In this document: positions 12,248 to 20,005 of the stretch, one piece after another | How positions within the stretch are numbered: the first letter of the stretch is position 1 | Layout of the letters: the number at the start of each line of letters is the position of its first letter | Assembly (NCBI GenBank): GCA_036274895.1 | Contig: DASUEU010000085.1 | Coordinates: forward strand, 1 to 64,000 | Direction of reading: 5' to 3' | DNA: 64,000 nt | Source: CALMKX01 sp036274895 | GTDB taxonomy: Bacteria; Acidobacteriota; Thermoanaerobaculia; Multivoradales; SZUA-115 | Program-made: the position numbers and the translations under genes | Notes under the pieces: model-generated | What the model saw: only the letters and a program-made list of their open reading frames with translations | Databases searched by the model: none | What the model was told of the DNA's origin: nothing

Positions 12248-13015
12248 ATGAGCGACCGCCTCCGCCTCGAACGCAGTGGCCGAACGGCGACGCTGACCGT
12301 CGACCACCCACCGTTGAACGTGCTCGACCTCGGCATGCTCGCCGAGCTGGGAGAGGCCGTCGAGACCCTGGCCGGCCAGGCGGACCTGGCCCTGGTGATC
12401 GTCCAGGCTGCCGGCGCCAGGGCCTTCTCGGCGGGGGTCTCCGTTCAGGACCACACCGCCGACAAGGTCGCCGACATGCTCGACCTCTTCCACCGGGCCC
12501 TGGCCGGGCTGGCCGCCCTGCCGGCGCCCAGCCTCGCCGTGGTGCGCGGCCGGTGCCTGGGCGGGGGCATGGAGCTCGCTCTCGCCTGCGATTGGGTGCT
12601 CGCCGCCGAGACCGCCACCTTCGGTCAGCCGGAGATCGAGCTGGGCTGCTTCCCGCCGTACGCCGCTGCTCTCTACCCTGGCCGCATCGGCCGCGCGCGC
12701 ACCCTGGAGCTGCTGACCCTGGGCCGCCTGCTCTCCGGCCGCGAAGCCGCCGAGTGGGGCCTCGCCACCTGGAGCGTGCCGGAGGCCGACCTCGAAGGCC
12801 GCAGGGCCGAGATCGTCGCCCGCGTCGAGGGACTCTCGGCGCCGGTGGTGCGCCTGGCCAAGCGGGCGGTCGAGGCCGGCGACCGCCGCCCCTTCGCCGA
12901 AGCCCTCACCGAGTGCGAGCGGCTCTATCTGCAGGAGCTGGCCGCCACGCAAGACATGGGGGAGGGCCTCGCCGCCTTTCTCGAGAAGCGCCGCCCCACG
13001 TGGCGGCATCGCTGA
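12248..13015 (+). CDS. Crotonase related to cyclohexa-1,5-dienecarbonyl-CoA hydratase (Dch/BamR-like)
   Basis: A 255-residue crotonase homologue. From memory of the Thauera Dch sequence, it shares the block FSAGVSVQDH followed by a dozen residues and an Met-Leu pair, the stretch FGQPEIELGCFPP, the Arg-Ile/Val-Gly after the Pro-rich loop, and a closely matching C-terminus (LYLQELAAT, then EGLAAFLEKR). Dch hydrates the dienoyl-CoA produced by benzoyl-CoA reductase. No reductase, oxo-hydrolase or dehydrogenase of that pathway lies in the window, so the enzyme may act on other dienoyl-CoAs. The operon position between thiolase and a second crotonase supports a role in acyl-CoA breakdown. Confidence 0.75.
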   Translation: MSDRLRLERSGRTATLTVDHPPLNVLDLGMLAELGEAVETLAGQADLALVIVQAAGARAFSAGVSVQDHTADKVADMLDLFHRALAGLAALPAPSLAVVRGRCLGGGMELALACDWVLAAETATFGQPEIELGCFPPYAAALYPGRIGRARTLELLTLGRLLSGREAAEWGLATWSVPEADLEGRRAEIVARVEGLSAPVVRLAKRAVEAGDRRPFAEALTECERLYLQELAATQDMGEGLAAFLEKRRPTWRHR

Positions 13016-13055
13016 CCCCGAACTCCGGTTCGTGCTACCTCTGGAGGGATCCCGG

Positions 13056-13832
13056 ATGTCCGAGACCGTGCTCTTCGAGCGGGAAGGCCGCGTGGCCATC
13101 CTGACCATCAATCGTCCCGACAAGTTGAACGCCCTCTCCGAGCAGGTCCGCAACGAAATGCTCGGCCATCTCGCCACCGTCGAAGCCGACGACTCGCTCG
13201 GCGTGGTGGTGATCACCGGAGCGGGTGAAAAGTCCTTCATCGCCGGTGCCGACATCGCCGAGTTCGAGGGCCGGACGCCCTTCGACCAGCGCTGGGCCAT
13301 GCGCAGCCCCCGGGTCTTCGACGTGATGGCGAGCTTCCCCAAGCCGGTGATCGCCATGATCAATGGCTTCTGCCTGGGCGGCGGCTGCGAGCTCGCCCTC
13401 TCCTGCGACATCCGCATCGCCTCGGACAAGGCACGCTTCGGCCAGCCGGAGATCAAGCTCGGCCTGATCCCGGGTGGCAGCGGCACCCAGCGGCTGCCCC
13501 GCCAGGTCGGCCTCGGCCACGCCATGCGGCTGATCCTCTCGGGCGCCATGATCGGCGCCGAAGAGGCCGGTCGCATCGGGCTGGTCGAGATGGTGGTGCC
13601 GCACGAGGAGCTGCGCGCGCGGACCCTCGAGCTGGCCGCCGAGATTGCCGCCAAGAGCCCGCTCACCTTGAAGGTGGCCAAGGAAGCCCTGCGTGCCAGC
13701 CAGCGCATGGCGGTCGAGGAAGGCATCGCCTACGAGCGGGACCTCTTCTGTCTCTGTTTCGCCAGCGAGGACAAGAAGGAGGGAGTCGCGGCCTTCCTCG
13801 AGAAGCGCACCCCGTCCTGGACGGGCCGCTGA
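13056..13832 (+). CDS. Enoyl-CoA hydratase
   Basis: The last gene of the acyl-CoA operon, 258 residues. It has the oxyanion-hole segment SFIAGADIAEF, then NGFCLGGGCELALSCDIRI with the first catalytic Glu, FGQPEIKLGLIPGGSGTQRL with the second, and the C-terminal KEGVAAFLEKRTPSW. All match short-chain enoyl-CoA hydratases. ATG at 13056 is chosen over an in-frame ATG 24 nt upstream because GGAGGG lies 8 nt before it. It is a close paralogue of the first gene, so the operon carries three crotonases around one thiolase, implying different steps or chain types. Confidence 0.93.
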   Translation: MSETVLFEREGRVAILTINRPDKLNALSEQVRNEMLGHLATVEADDSLGVVVITGAGEKSFIAGADIAEFEGRTPFDQRWAMRSPRVFDVMASFPKPVIAMINGFCLGGGCELALSCDIRIASDKARFGQPEIKLGLIPGGSGTQRLPRQVGLGHAMRLILSGAMIGAEEAGRIGLVEMVVPHEELRARTLELAAEIAAKSPLTLKVAKEALRASQRMAVEEGIAYERDLFCLCFASEDKKEGVAAFLEKRTPSWTGR

Positions 13833-13972
13833 CGCCGGGAATCGAGACTCGTCTCACGATCGTCGTCCACACCCGGCCGCCGGCGAGCACCAACTGTTAT
13901 CAGGAGCTCGGTTCACGGCGGTTGCTTGAACGGTGTCAGAGAATCTTCCGCGATGTCCTCGCCGAGAGTGAG

Positions 13973-14941
13973 ATGCGTCTTCAAGGAAAGATGATCGGCC
14001 TCGCCGCCGGCGTGGCCACGGCGACCACTCTGGTGGTCCTGGCGCTGTTCGCCTGGGCCTTCCCGGCCGGCTATGTCGTGTCGGCCCAGGGTCTCGCCGG
14101 GCTGATCGGCCTGGCCGCGGCTCTGGCCGCCATCCTCTCGCTGGTGCTCGCCTGGCTGGCGGCCAAGCTCCTCGCCTCACCCCTCGAGCGAGAGATCGCC
14201 GCCACCGTCGCCGACAGCCAACGCAGCCTGCGACGCTCCTATACCCAGGCCATCGAGGCCGTGGTGCTCGCCATCGATGCCCGCGACAACGACACCACCG
14301 GCCATTCCTTCCGCGTCGCCCGTTACGCCGTGGCTCTCGGCCGCGTGCTGGGCCTGCCGCGGCGGGAGCTCGAGATCCTCGAGTGGGGCGCCCTGCTCCA
14401 CGACATCGGCAAGCTCGCGGTGCCGGACGCCGTGCTGTGGAAGGCCGGACCGCTGACCGAGGAGGAGTGGCACATCATGCGCCAGCACCCCGCGTGGGGT
14501 GCCGAGATCCTGGCCCACGTGGAGTTCCTCAAGCCGGCGCTCGAGGTCGTGGCCCACCACCAGGAGCGCTGGGATGGTCGTGGCTATCCCGGCGGCCACT
14601 CCGGCCAGGCTATCCCCCTGGCCGCGCGCATCTTCGCGGTGGTCGACACTTACGACTCGCTGACCTCGGATCGGCCCTATCGCCGGGCTTGCACCCACCG
14701 CACCGCGGTGTCCGAGCTATCGCGGGTGGCGGGGAGCCAGCTCGACCCGGACGTGGTGGACGCCTTCCTGACCATCCCCGAGAGCCACCTCGCCAGGCTC
14801 AAGGCCGAGGCCTCGGTACCCCGCTTCGAACTGGCCTCGGTGCAGACCTCCGAGGAAGAGATCCAGATCCTCGCCCGCAGCGCCCTCTTGGTGCGTACTC
14901 GCCAGGCCACCGTCGCCGCTGGGCTGGTCGCGATGCCGTAG
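13973..14941 (+). CDS. Membrane-anchored HD-GYP domain protein (probable cyclic-di-GMP phosphodiesterase)
   Basis: Likely hydrolyses cyclic di-GMP. The N-terminus has two hydrophobic spans (MIGLAAGVATATTLVVLALF, then a second around residues 45-75), leaving the C-terminal HD-GYP domain in the cytoplasm. Metal and substrate motifs are intact: DNDTTGHSFRVARY, LLHDIGKLAVPD, HHQERWDGRGYP, and ARIFAVVDTYDSLTSDRPYR. The start is uncertain: ATG at 13973 is used, ATG at 13991 has AAGGA but too close, and a TTG at 13922 is possible. It faces a sigma-54-type regulator gene in convergent orientation. Confidence 0.85.
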   Translation: MRLQGKMIGLAAGVATATTLVVLALFAWAFPAGYVVSAQGLAGLIGLAAALAAILSLVLAWLAAKLLASPLEREIAATVADSQRSLRRSYTQAIEAVVLAIDARDNDTTGHSFRVARYAVALGRVLGLPRRELEILEWGALLHDIGKLAVPDAVLWKAGPLTEEEWHIMRQHPAWGAEILAHVEFLKPALEVVAHHQERWDGRGYPGGHSGQAIPLAARIFAVVDTYDSLTSDRPYRRACTHRTAVSELSRVAGSQLDPDVVDAFLTIPESHLARLKAEASVPRFELASVQTSEEEIQILARSALLVRTRQATVAAGLVAMP

Positions 14942-14959
14942 CCAACGAGCAGGGCGCCC

Positions 14960-15880
14960 CTACGGGATGCCGTAGCGCCGGCGCTTCTCCCACAACGTCT
15001 TGCGGCTGATCCCCAGCACGGCTGCCGCCTCGCCCTGGTGGCCTCGGCAGAACGCGAGGGCGCGGCGGATCTCCTCGGCCTCCACCTCGGCGAGGGGGCG
15101 AGGCCGCGCCTCGAGAACGGACGGCGGAGGGGGAGCCAAGAGCCCCTCCGGCTCCAGGATCAGAGCCCGTTCGAGCAGGTTGCGCAGCTGCCGGAGGTTG
15201 CCCGGCCAGGCATGCTCCTGCATCCACTGGCGGGCCTCCGGCTCCAGGGCCGCGGCCGGACGGCCGAGCCGGGTCGCCAGGTCCGCGAGCACGGCCTCGA
15301 CCACCGCTGGCAGGCGATGCGGCCGCTCTCGCAAGGGGGGCAGGCGAAAGGACAGAACCTCCAGCCGGTAGAAGAGGTCCGCCCGGAAGGCGCCCCGCTC
15401 GACCCGCAGGGGTAGATCCTCCGAGGCGATCGCCACGAAGCGCACGTCCGCTTCCCTCTCCCGCCCGCCCAACGGTGCGAAGCGACCCTCCTCCAACAAG
15501 CGCAGCAGCTTGGGCTGGACGGCCAGAGGCAGGGACTCGACGCGGTCGAGCACCAGGGTGCCACCGCGGGCGAGGTCCACCCGACCCTCGGTCGACCGCT
15601 CGGCGCCGGTGAAGGCACCGGCCCGCCAACCGAAGAGCTCGGCCTCGAAGAGGTCGGCCGGGAGGGCTCCCGGGTCGACTTCGACGAAGGGGCTGCCACG
15701 GCGGGGGCTGGCCTGGTGGAGCCAGTGGGCGAGGGTCGATCGGCCGGTGCCCGGCTCCCCCACCACCAGGATGGGCGCCGGGCTGGCGGCCGCGCGAGCG
15801 AGGCGAGAAACCTCGACGGGCTCGAGGAGGGGTGGCAGGGCAGGGTCGGCCGCGTCAGCGGACGAACTGCCCCGTGACAT
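14960..15880 (-). CDS. Sigma-54 activator-like AAA+ protein with altered Walker motifs and Fis-type HTH
   Basis: A 306-residue bacterial enhancer-binding protein without a receiver or other sensor domain. The GAFTGA loop that contacts sigma-54 is intact (residues 88-93) and RADLFYRL follows as the arginine-finger region. The C-terminus carries a Fis-type HTH (GEAAAVLGISRKTLWEKRRR). Walker A reads GEPGTGRS (41-48), with Arg where Lys is expected. Walker B reads LVLDRVE (109-115), with Arg in place of the catalytic Glu of LDEI. ATP turnover may therefore be impaired. The gene overlaps the end of rsfS by 26 nt. The stop codon lies in a GTAGGGGC motif. Confidence 0.85.
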   Translation of the reverse strand: MSRGSSSADAADPALPPLLEPVEVSRLARAAASPAPILVVGEPGTGRSTLAHWLHQASPRRGSPFVEVDPGALPADLFEAELFGWRAGAFTGAERSTEGRVDLARGGTLVLDRVESLPLAVQPKLLRLLEEGRFAPLGGREREADVRFVAIASEDLPLRVERGAFRADLFYRLEVLSFRLPPLRERPHRLPAVVEAVLADLATRLGRPAAALEPEARQWMQEHAWPGNLRQLRNLLERALILEPEGLLAPPPPSVLEARPRPLAEVEAEEIRRALAFCRGHQGEAAAVLGISRKTLWEKRRRYGIP

Positions 15881-16229
15881 CGGGAGCGTCCCTCCACAGA
15901 CGCTCGAGGGCGTAGAAGCTGCGGCGGTCCTCGTCGAAGACGTGGACGACGAAGTCCCCGTAGTCGAGCAGAACCCAGGCTCCCTTGCCCTGTCCTTCCA
16001 CGTGGAGGGGACGCACCTGGCCCACCCGCAAGCGCTCGTCGATGGCGTCGGCGATGGCTTCGACCTGGCGGTTGCTGCTGCCGCTGACCACCAGGAAGTA
16101 GTCGGTGAAGTCGGTCACCGGCTCGAGGTGCAGCACCTTCAAGTTCGCACCCTTGAGGTCGAGGGCGGCGTCAACGGCAGCCTGCACGCGCGCGGGGATG
16201 TCGAGGGAGGGAGTCGCGGGTTCGATCAT
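15855..16229 (-). CDS. rsfS: Ribosomal silencing factor RsfS
   Basis: A 124-residue protein that binds ribosomal protein L14 and blocks subunit joining in starvation. It contains the family core GANLKVLHLEPVTDFTDYF, VSGSSNRQVEAIADAI, the HVEGQGKGAWVLLDYGDFV stretch and HVFDEDRRSFYALERLW. It overlaps nadD by 4 nt (ATGA) and the following sigma-54-activator-like gene by 26 nt. This is the usual obgE-nadD-rsfS order of many bacteria. Confidence 0.95.
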   Translation of the reverse strand: MIEPATPSLDIPARVQAAVDAALDLKGANLKVLHLEPVTDFTDYFLVVSGSSNRQVEAIADAIDERLRVGQVRPLHVEGQGKGAWVLLDYGDFVVHVFDEDRRSFYALERLWRDAPDVTGQFVR

Positions 16230-16834
16230 CGGTATAGCGAGTATTTGCGGATGTAGCCTATCACCAGCTCCGGCAACGCACCCTCGGGCGGCTCGTGGCC
16301 GGCGGCGAGGGCTGTCCGGATCTCAGTGGACGAGTACGGCAGGTGGGGACCGCGCACCAGGGTGGCGCGGCCGTTCTCCGCCAGGGCCCGGACCTCGGGC
16401 TCCGCGGCTTCGAGCATCCTCTGCTCCTCCCAGCCGGGTCGGGCGAGCACTGCCAGGGGGACCCTGCCGGCGATCTCCCGCCAGCGACGCCAAGTGTGGA
16501 AGGAAGCGAAGGAATCCCCCCCGATCAGCAGCACGAAGTCCGCCTCGGGTTCGGTGGCGAGGAAGTGATCGACGGTGTCGATGGTGTAGGCCGGGCGCTC
16601 GGGGACCAGCTCGAAGGTCGAGGCGAACAGGCCCTCACGCTCGAGCAGGGCCAGCTCGACCATGGCGTAGCGAGCCAAGGCCGGCGCGTGGCGGGGGCCG
16701 TCCTTGTGGGGCGGCACGGCCGTGGGCAGGAAGAGCACGCGGTCGAGGCCGAGCGCCGAGCGGGCGGCTTCGACCGGCTGGAGATGCCCTTCGTGCGGCG
16801 GGTCGAAGCTGCCGCCGAAGAGGCCGATCCTCAT
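16226..16834 (-). CDS. nadD: Nicotinate-nucleotide adenylyltransferase NadD
   Basis: Transfers AMP to nicotinate mononucleotide in NAD synthesis. The nucleotidyltransferase signature GLFGGSFDPPHEGHL is at residues 4-18, with TAVPPHKDG near 40 and the C-terminal SSTEIRTAL (ISSTxIR motif). The 202-residue length is normal. It follows obgE by 13 nt and overlaps rsfS, so it belongs to the rplU-rpmA-obgE-nadD-rsfS transcript. Confidence 0.96.
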   Translation of the reverse strand: MRIGLFGGSFDPPHEGHLQPVEAARSALGLDRVLFLPTAVPPHKDGPRHAPALARYAMVELALLEREGLFASTFELVPERPAYTIDTVDHFLATEPEADFVLLIGGDSFASFHTWRRWREIAGRVPLAVLARPGWEEQRMLEAAEPEVRALAENGRATLVRGPHLPYSSTEIRTALAAGHEPPEGALPELVIGYIRKYSLYR

Positions 16835-16847
16835 GGCGCGAGGGCCC

Positions 16848-17867
16848 TCATGGTTCCGCGGCCTCCCGGGCGAGGCCGGCGAGCTTCGCTTCGAGCTCCG
16901 CGGTCAGCCCTTCGAGCCCCTCGTGGGTTGCCGCGCTGATCTCGCGGTAAGGCAGGCCCCGTTCGGCTGCGGCGGCGGCCAACTCTCGGCGGCGCTCGGG
17001 ATCGGCCGCGTCGAGCTTGGAGCCGACGAGGATGCGGGGGCGCTCCAGCAGCTCGGGGTTGAAGGCGCCGAGCTCGGCCTCGACGGTGGCGAGGTCGGCC
17101 GCGGCATCGTGCTCGCCCGAGGAGAGGTCCACCAGGTGGAGGAGGATGCGGCAGCGTTCCACGTGCTTCAAGAAGCGAATACCCAGGCCGGCCCCCTGGG
17201 CCGCCCCTTCGATCAGCCCGGGCAGGTCCGCGATCACGAAGGGGGAGCTCATCGGCCCCCGGGCCACCACTCCCAGCTGGGGAATGAGAGTGGTGAAGGG
17301 GTAGTCGGCAATCTTCGGCCGAGCCGCCGAGATGGTGCTGATGAGGGTGGACTTGCCGGCATTGGGCAGCCCCACCACGCCGACGTCGGCCAGGAGCTTG
17401 AGCTCCAGGCGCAGGCGCCGCGCCTCCCCTTCCCGGCCCGGATCCGCGCGCCGTGGCGCCCGGTTGGTCGACGTGGCGAAGCGGGCGTTGCCGCGCCCAC
17501 CGTGCCCGCCGGCCGCTACCAGCAGGCGTTCGCCGTGACGAAGTAGCTCGCCGAGGCTCTCCCCGGTCGCGGAATCGAAGGCCACGGTGCCCAGGGGCAC
17601 GGCAACCTCCAAATCGTTGCCGCTGGCTCCGGTGCGGTTGGAGCCCTCGCCGTGCCGGCCGCGCTCGGCGGCGTAGATACTGGCGAAACGGAGGTGGAAG
17701 AGGGTGTTGAGCTGGGAATCGCCGAGCAGATAGACCGAGCCCCCGTGGCCGCCGTCACCCCCGGAGGGGCCGCCGCGGGGGACGTACTTCTCGCGCCGAA
17801 AGGCGACACAGCCGTTCCCGCCGCGTCCGCCCTGGACGTCGAGAACGGCTTCGTCAATGAAGCTCAA
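16848..17867 (-). CDS. obgE: GTPase Obg/CgtA
   Basis: Ribosome-associated GTPase. The glycine-rich Obg fold is at residues 1-158 (GGRGGNGCVAFRREKYVP, GGPSGGDGGHGGSV). The G domain shows GLPNAGKSTLI, the switch segment DYPFTTL, DLPGLIEGA and, for G4, SKLD. The N-terminus reads SFIDEAVLDV, the normal Obg start. It is reached only with a TTG start codon and no obvious ribosome-binding site, so the start could be slightly different. It lies downstream of rpmA in the conserved L21-L27-Obg order. Confidence 0.95.
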   Translation of the reverse strand: MSFIDEAVLDVQGGRGGNGCVAFRREKYVPRGGPSGGDGGHGGSVYLLGDSQLNTLFHLRFASIYAAERGRHGEGSNRTGASGNDLEVAVPLGTVAFDSATGESLGELLRHGERLLVAAGGHGGRGNARFATSTNRAPRRADPGREGEARRLRLELKLLADVGVVGLPNAGKSTLISTISAARPKIADYPFTTLIPQLGVVARGPMSSPFVIADLPGLIEGAAQGAGLGIRFLKHVERCRILLHLVDLSSGEHDAAADLATVEAELGAFNPELLERPRILVGSKLDAADPERRRELAAAAAERGLPYREISAATHEGLEGLTAELEAKLAGLAREAAEP

Positions 17868-17894
17868 GGGATTGGGATGGGCCGATGGGCCGGC

Positions 17895-18152
17895 TTACTC
17901 GGCGGGCAGCACGTGGACGTACTTGCCGAGCCGGCCGCGATCCTGGAAGCGGACGACGCCAGAGACCTTGGCGAAGAGGGTGTCGTCACTGCCGCGACCG
18001 ACGTTGTCGCCGGGAAAGAACTTGGTGCCACGCTGACGGACCAGGATCGCGCCGCCGGGGACCTGCTCGCCGCCGAAACGCTTGACGCCGAGGTGCTGGG
18101 CGTTGGAGTCGCGGCCGTTGCGGGTGGAGCCTTGACCTTTCTTGTGTGCCAT
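17895..18152 (-). CDS. rpmA: 50S ribosomal protein L27
   Basis: An 85-residue protein of the large subunit, whose N-terminal tail reaches the peptidyl transferase centre. It has MAHKKGQGSTRNGRDSNAQH, then GVKRFGGEQVPGGAILVRQRG and GDNVGRGSDDTLFA. The N-terminus carries no Firmicutes-type cleavable extension. It is placed between rplU and obgE, as usual. Confidence 0.98.
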   Translation of the reverse strand: MAHKKGQGSTRNGRDSNAQHLGVKRFGGEQVPGGAILVRQRGTKFFPGDNVGRGSDDTLFAKVSGVVRFQDRGRLGKYVHVLPAE

Positions 18153-18191
18153 GGGGGAATCTCCTGCTGCGCTCGGTGGGGCGGCTCCGCC

Positions 18192-18506
18192 TCAGCCGGC
18201 GATCTCTTCGATGCGGATGCGATGGAGGTTCTGGCGGTGACCACGGGTGCGCCGGTACTGCTTGCGCTTCTTCATCTTGAAGACCCGGATCTTCTCGCCG
18301 CGCACGGTGCCGAGCACCTGGGCCCGAACTCGCGCGCCGTCGACCGTGGGGCTGCCGATCTTGACCGCGCCGTTGTCGGCGATCATCAGCACGCGCTCGA
18401 ACTCCACCCCACCGTTGTCAGCGACGGCCGAAAGCAGCTCGACCTCCAGCACTTCACCGGGCTCGACGCGGTACTGCTTGCCCCCGGTCTCGATCACTGC
18501 GTACAT
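18192..18506 (-). CDS. rplU: 50S ribosomal protein L21
   Basis: A 104-residue L21. It begins MYAVIETGGKQYRVEPGEV, has the central GSPTVDGARVRAQVLG and the basic C-terminal KMKKRKQYRRTRGHRQ. The ATG at 18506 was chosen because the protein aligns from its first residue and a clear promoter lies 94 nt upstream. First gene of the rplU-rpmA-obgE-nadD-rsfS operon. The leader of about 87 nt could host regulation, but no specific motif is recognised. Confidence 0.98.
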   Translation of the reverse strand: MYAVIETGGKQYRVEPGEVLEVELLSAVADNGGVEFERVLMIADNGAVKIGSPTVDGARVRAQVLGTVRGEKIRVFKMKKRKQYRRTRGHRQNLHRIRIEEIAG

Positions 18507-18599
18507 GGTTTCGACTCCGAATTGAAGACTTCGACGGGTCATCGCGGAGACAGCGGCGACGGAGAACCGACCTGCCGGCGGCCGCGACGAGGAACGCGC

Positions 18600-18628
18600 A
18601 AGATACCACGAGGGGCAGGGGGCGTCAA
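18600..18628 (-). promoter_or_regulatory. Promoter of the rplU-rpmA-obgE operon
   Basis: On the minus strand, -35 TTGACG (18628-18623) and -10 TATCTT (18605-18600) are 17 nt apart, and TGG just before the -10 gives an extended -10 element. The -35 overlaps the stop codon of the upstream heme gene. The expected start gives a leader of about 87 nt for rplU. Confidence 0.75.
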
Positions 18629-19995
18629 ACTCGGCACGGTCCTTCGAGAGCCAGGATCTTCCGCGCCAGCGTGGCGGCGTTGGCGATGCAGTCGGGTAGG
18701 GAGATGCCGCCCAGGAAGTTGCCCCGCAGGTAGAGGCCAGGGAGCCGGGCCTCGAGGCGGTCGGCCAGCTCGGCGAAGCGGCCGTGCCCAAGCTCGTATT
18801 GGGGGATGGCCCGCGGCCAGCGAGCCAGGTGGCGATAGACCGGCGGCCCGGAGACGCCGAGGGTGCGGCCGAGGTCGCCCAGGGCCAAGTGGTGGAGCTC
18901 GTCATCGCCCAGGCCCACCAGCTCGGGGTCGGTACGCCCACCGGCGAAGGCCGTCAGGCCCACGCAGCCGGTCGCCACCCGACCGGGGAAGAGGGTCGAG
19001 GAGAACAGACATCCCAGCAGGCGCAGCCCTTCCACCCGCGGCGCCAGGAAGCCGAAGCCGTCCAGGGGATGGGCCACCTGCTCCCGCCGGAAGCCGTAGG
19101 CGAAGACCACCACCGGCGAGTAGGGGACCTCGGCCAGGGCCTGGCTCTGGCCGCCGGTTGCTGTCGCGAGCAGCCGCGCCGCGACCTCCGACGGGACTGC
19201 GAGCACCACCCGCCGGGCGCGGAAGGGCCCTCGGTTGGTCGCCACCAGGAGGGCGTCTCCGTCTGGATGAACCGAGGCGGCTGCGGTGTCGAGGTGGAGC
19301 CGATGGAGCTGCTGGCCGAGCTCGAGCGGCAGCTGGAGCAGGCCCTCGGGCAGCGAGATCATCGCCCCGCGGGGGGCGGCGCCCTTGCGCTTGGCGATCG
19401 CGCCCCGGATCAGACTGCCGTGCTCGCGCTCGAGGGCGGCGATCTTGGGCACCGCCCAGGCCACCGACAGCCGCTCGGGGTCCCCGGCATAGACCCCGGA
19501 GACGAAGGGCCCCACGGCGTAGTCCAGGAAGTCGGCCCCGAGGCGCCGCCGCACGAAGGAGGCGATCGACTCGCCTTCGAGGTCGGCGCTGCGGCCAACC
19601 CAGGGCTCCTTGAGGAGCCGCCACTTGGCAGCGGCCCGGAACAGAGGGGTAGAGAGGAAGCCAAGCGGCCCACCGGGCAGGGGGACCAGCCGCCCTGCCT
19701 TCCAGACGTAGCGCTTGCCGCCGGCCGTAGCGGCTTGCCGCCGCGCCCCGGCCAAGCCCGCGTCCTCGAGCAGCCGGCCCACGGCCGGATTGCCGTCGAG
19801 CACCGTCGAGGGGCCCAGCTCGAAGAGCCAGGGTCCATCGTGGAGGGTGCGGATGGAGCCGCCGACCCGGCCGGCAGCCTCGAGCAAGGCCACGTCGAGG
19901 CCGCCCCGCTCGAGATAGAAGGCGGTGGTGAGGCCGGAGATCCCGGCGCCGATCACCACGGCGTCGAGCGGCTTGCCCCCGGGGGACGTGATCAT
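18625..19995 (-). CDS. hemY: Protoporphyrinogen oxidase (HemY/HemG flavin type)
   Basis: FAD-dependent six-electron oxidation of (copro)protoporphyrinogen in heme synthesis. The N-terminus has the dinucleotide-binding motif VVIGAGISGLTTAFYLER and the second GxxxGG-type motif LLEAAGRVGGSIRT. Further landmarks are FELGPSTVL, the YAVGPFVSGVYAGDP segment diagnostic of the HemY family, and the C-terminal FAD contact YLRGNFLGGISLPDC. The 456-residue length is normal. It follows hemN by 10 nt on the same strand. Coproporphyrinogen-using (HemY of Gram-positives) and protoporphyrinogen-using forms cannot be separated from sequence alone. Confidence 0.92.
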   Translation of the reverse strand: MITSPGGKPLDAVVIGAGISGLTTAFYLERGGLDVALLEAAGRVGGSIRTLHDGPWLFELGPSTVLDGNPAVGRLLEDAGLAGARRQAATAGGKRYVWKAGRLVPLPGGPLGFLSTPLFRAAAKWRLLKEPWVGRSADLEGESIASFVRRRLGADFLDYAVGPFVSGVYAGDPERLSVAWAVPKIAALEREHGSLIRGAIAKRKGAAPRGAMISLPEGLLQLPLELGQQLHRLHLDTAAASVHPDGDALLVATNRGPFRARRVVLAVPSEVAARLLATATGGQSQALAEVPYSPVVVFAYGFRREQVAHPLDGFGFLAPRVEGLRLLGCLFSSTLFPGRVATGCVGLTAFAGGRTDPELVGLGDDELHHLALGDLGRTLGVSGPPVYRHLARWPRAIPQYELGHGRFAELADRLEARLPGLYLRGNFLGGISLPDCIANAATLARKILALEGPCRV

Positions 19996-20005
19996 CAGGG
20001 GGATG

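Noticed and set aside
11453..13726. 757-codon open frame on the minus strand across the crotonase operon
   Set aside because: Shadow of three well-supported plus-strand genes; composition is biased to Arg, Ala and Ser and no motif is seen.
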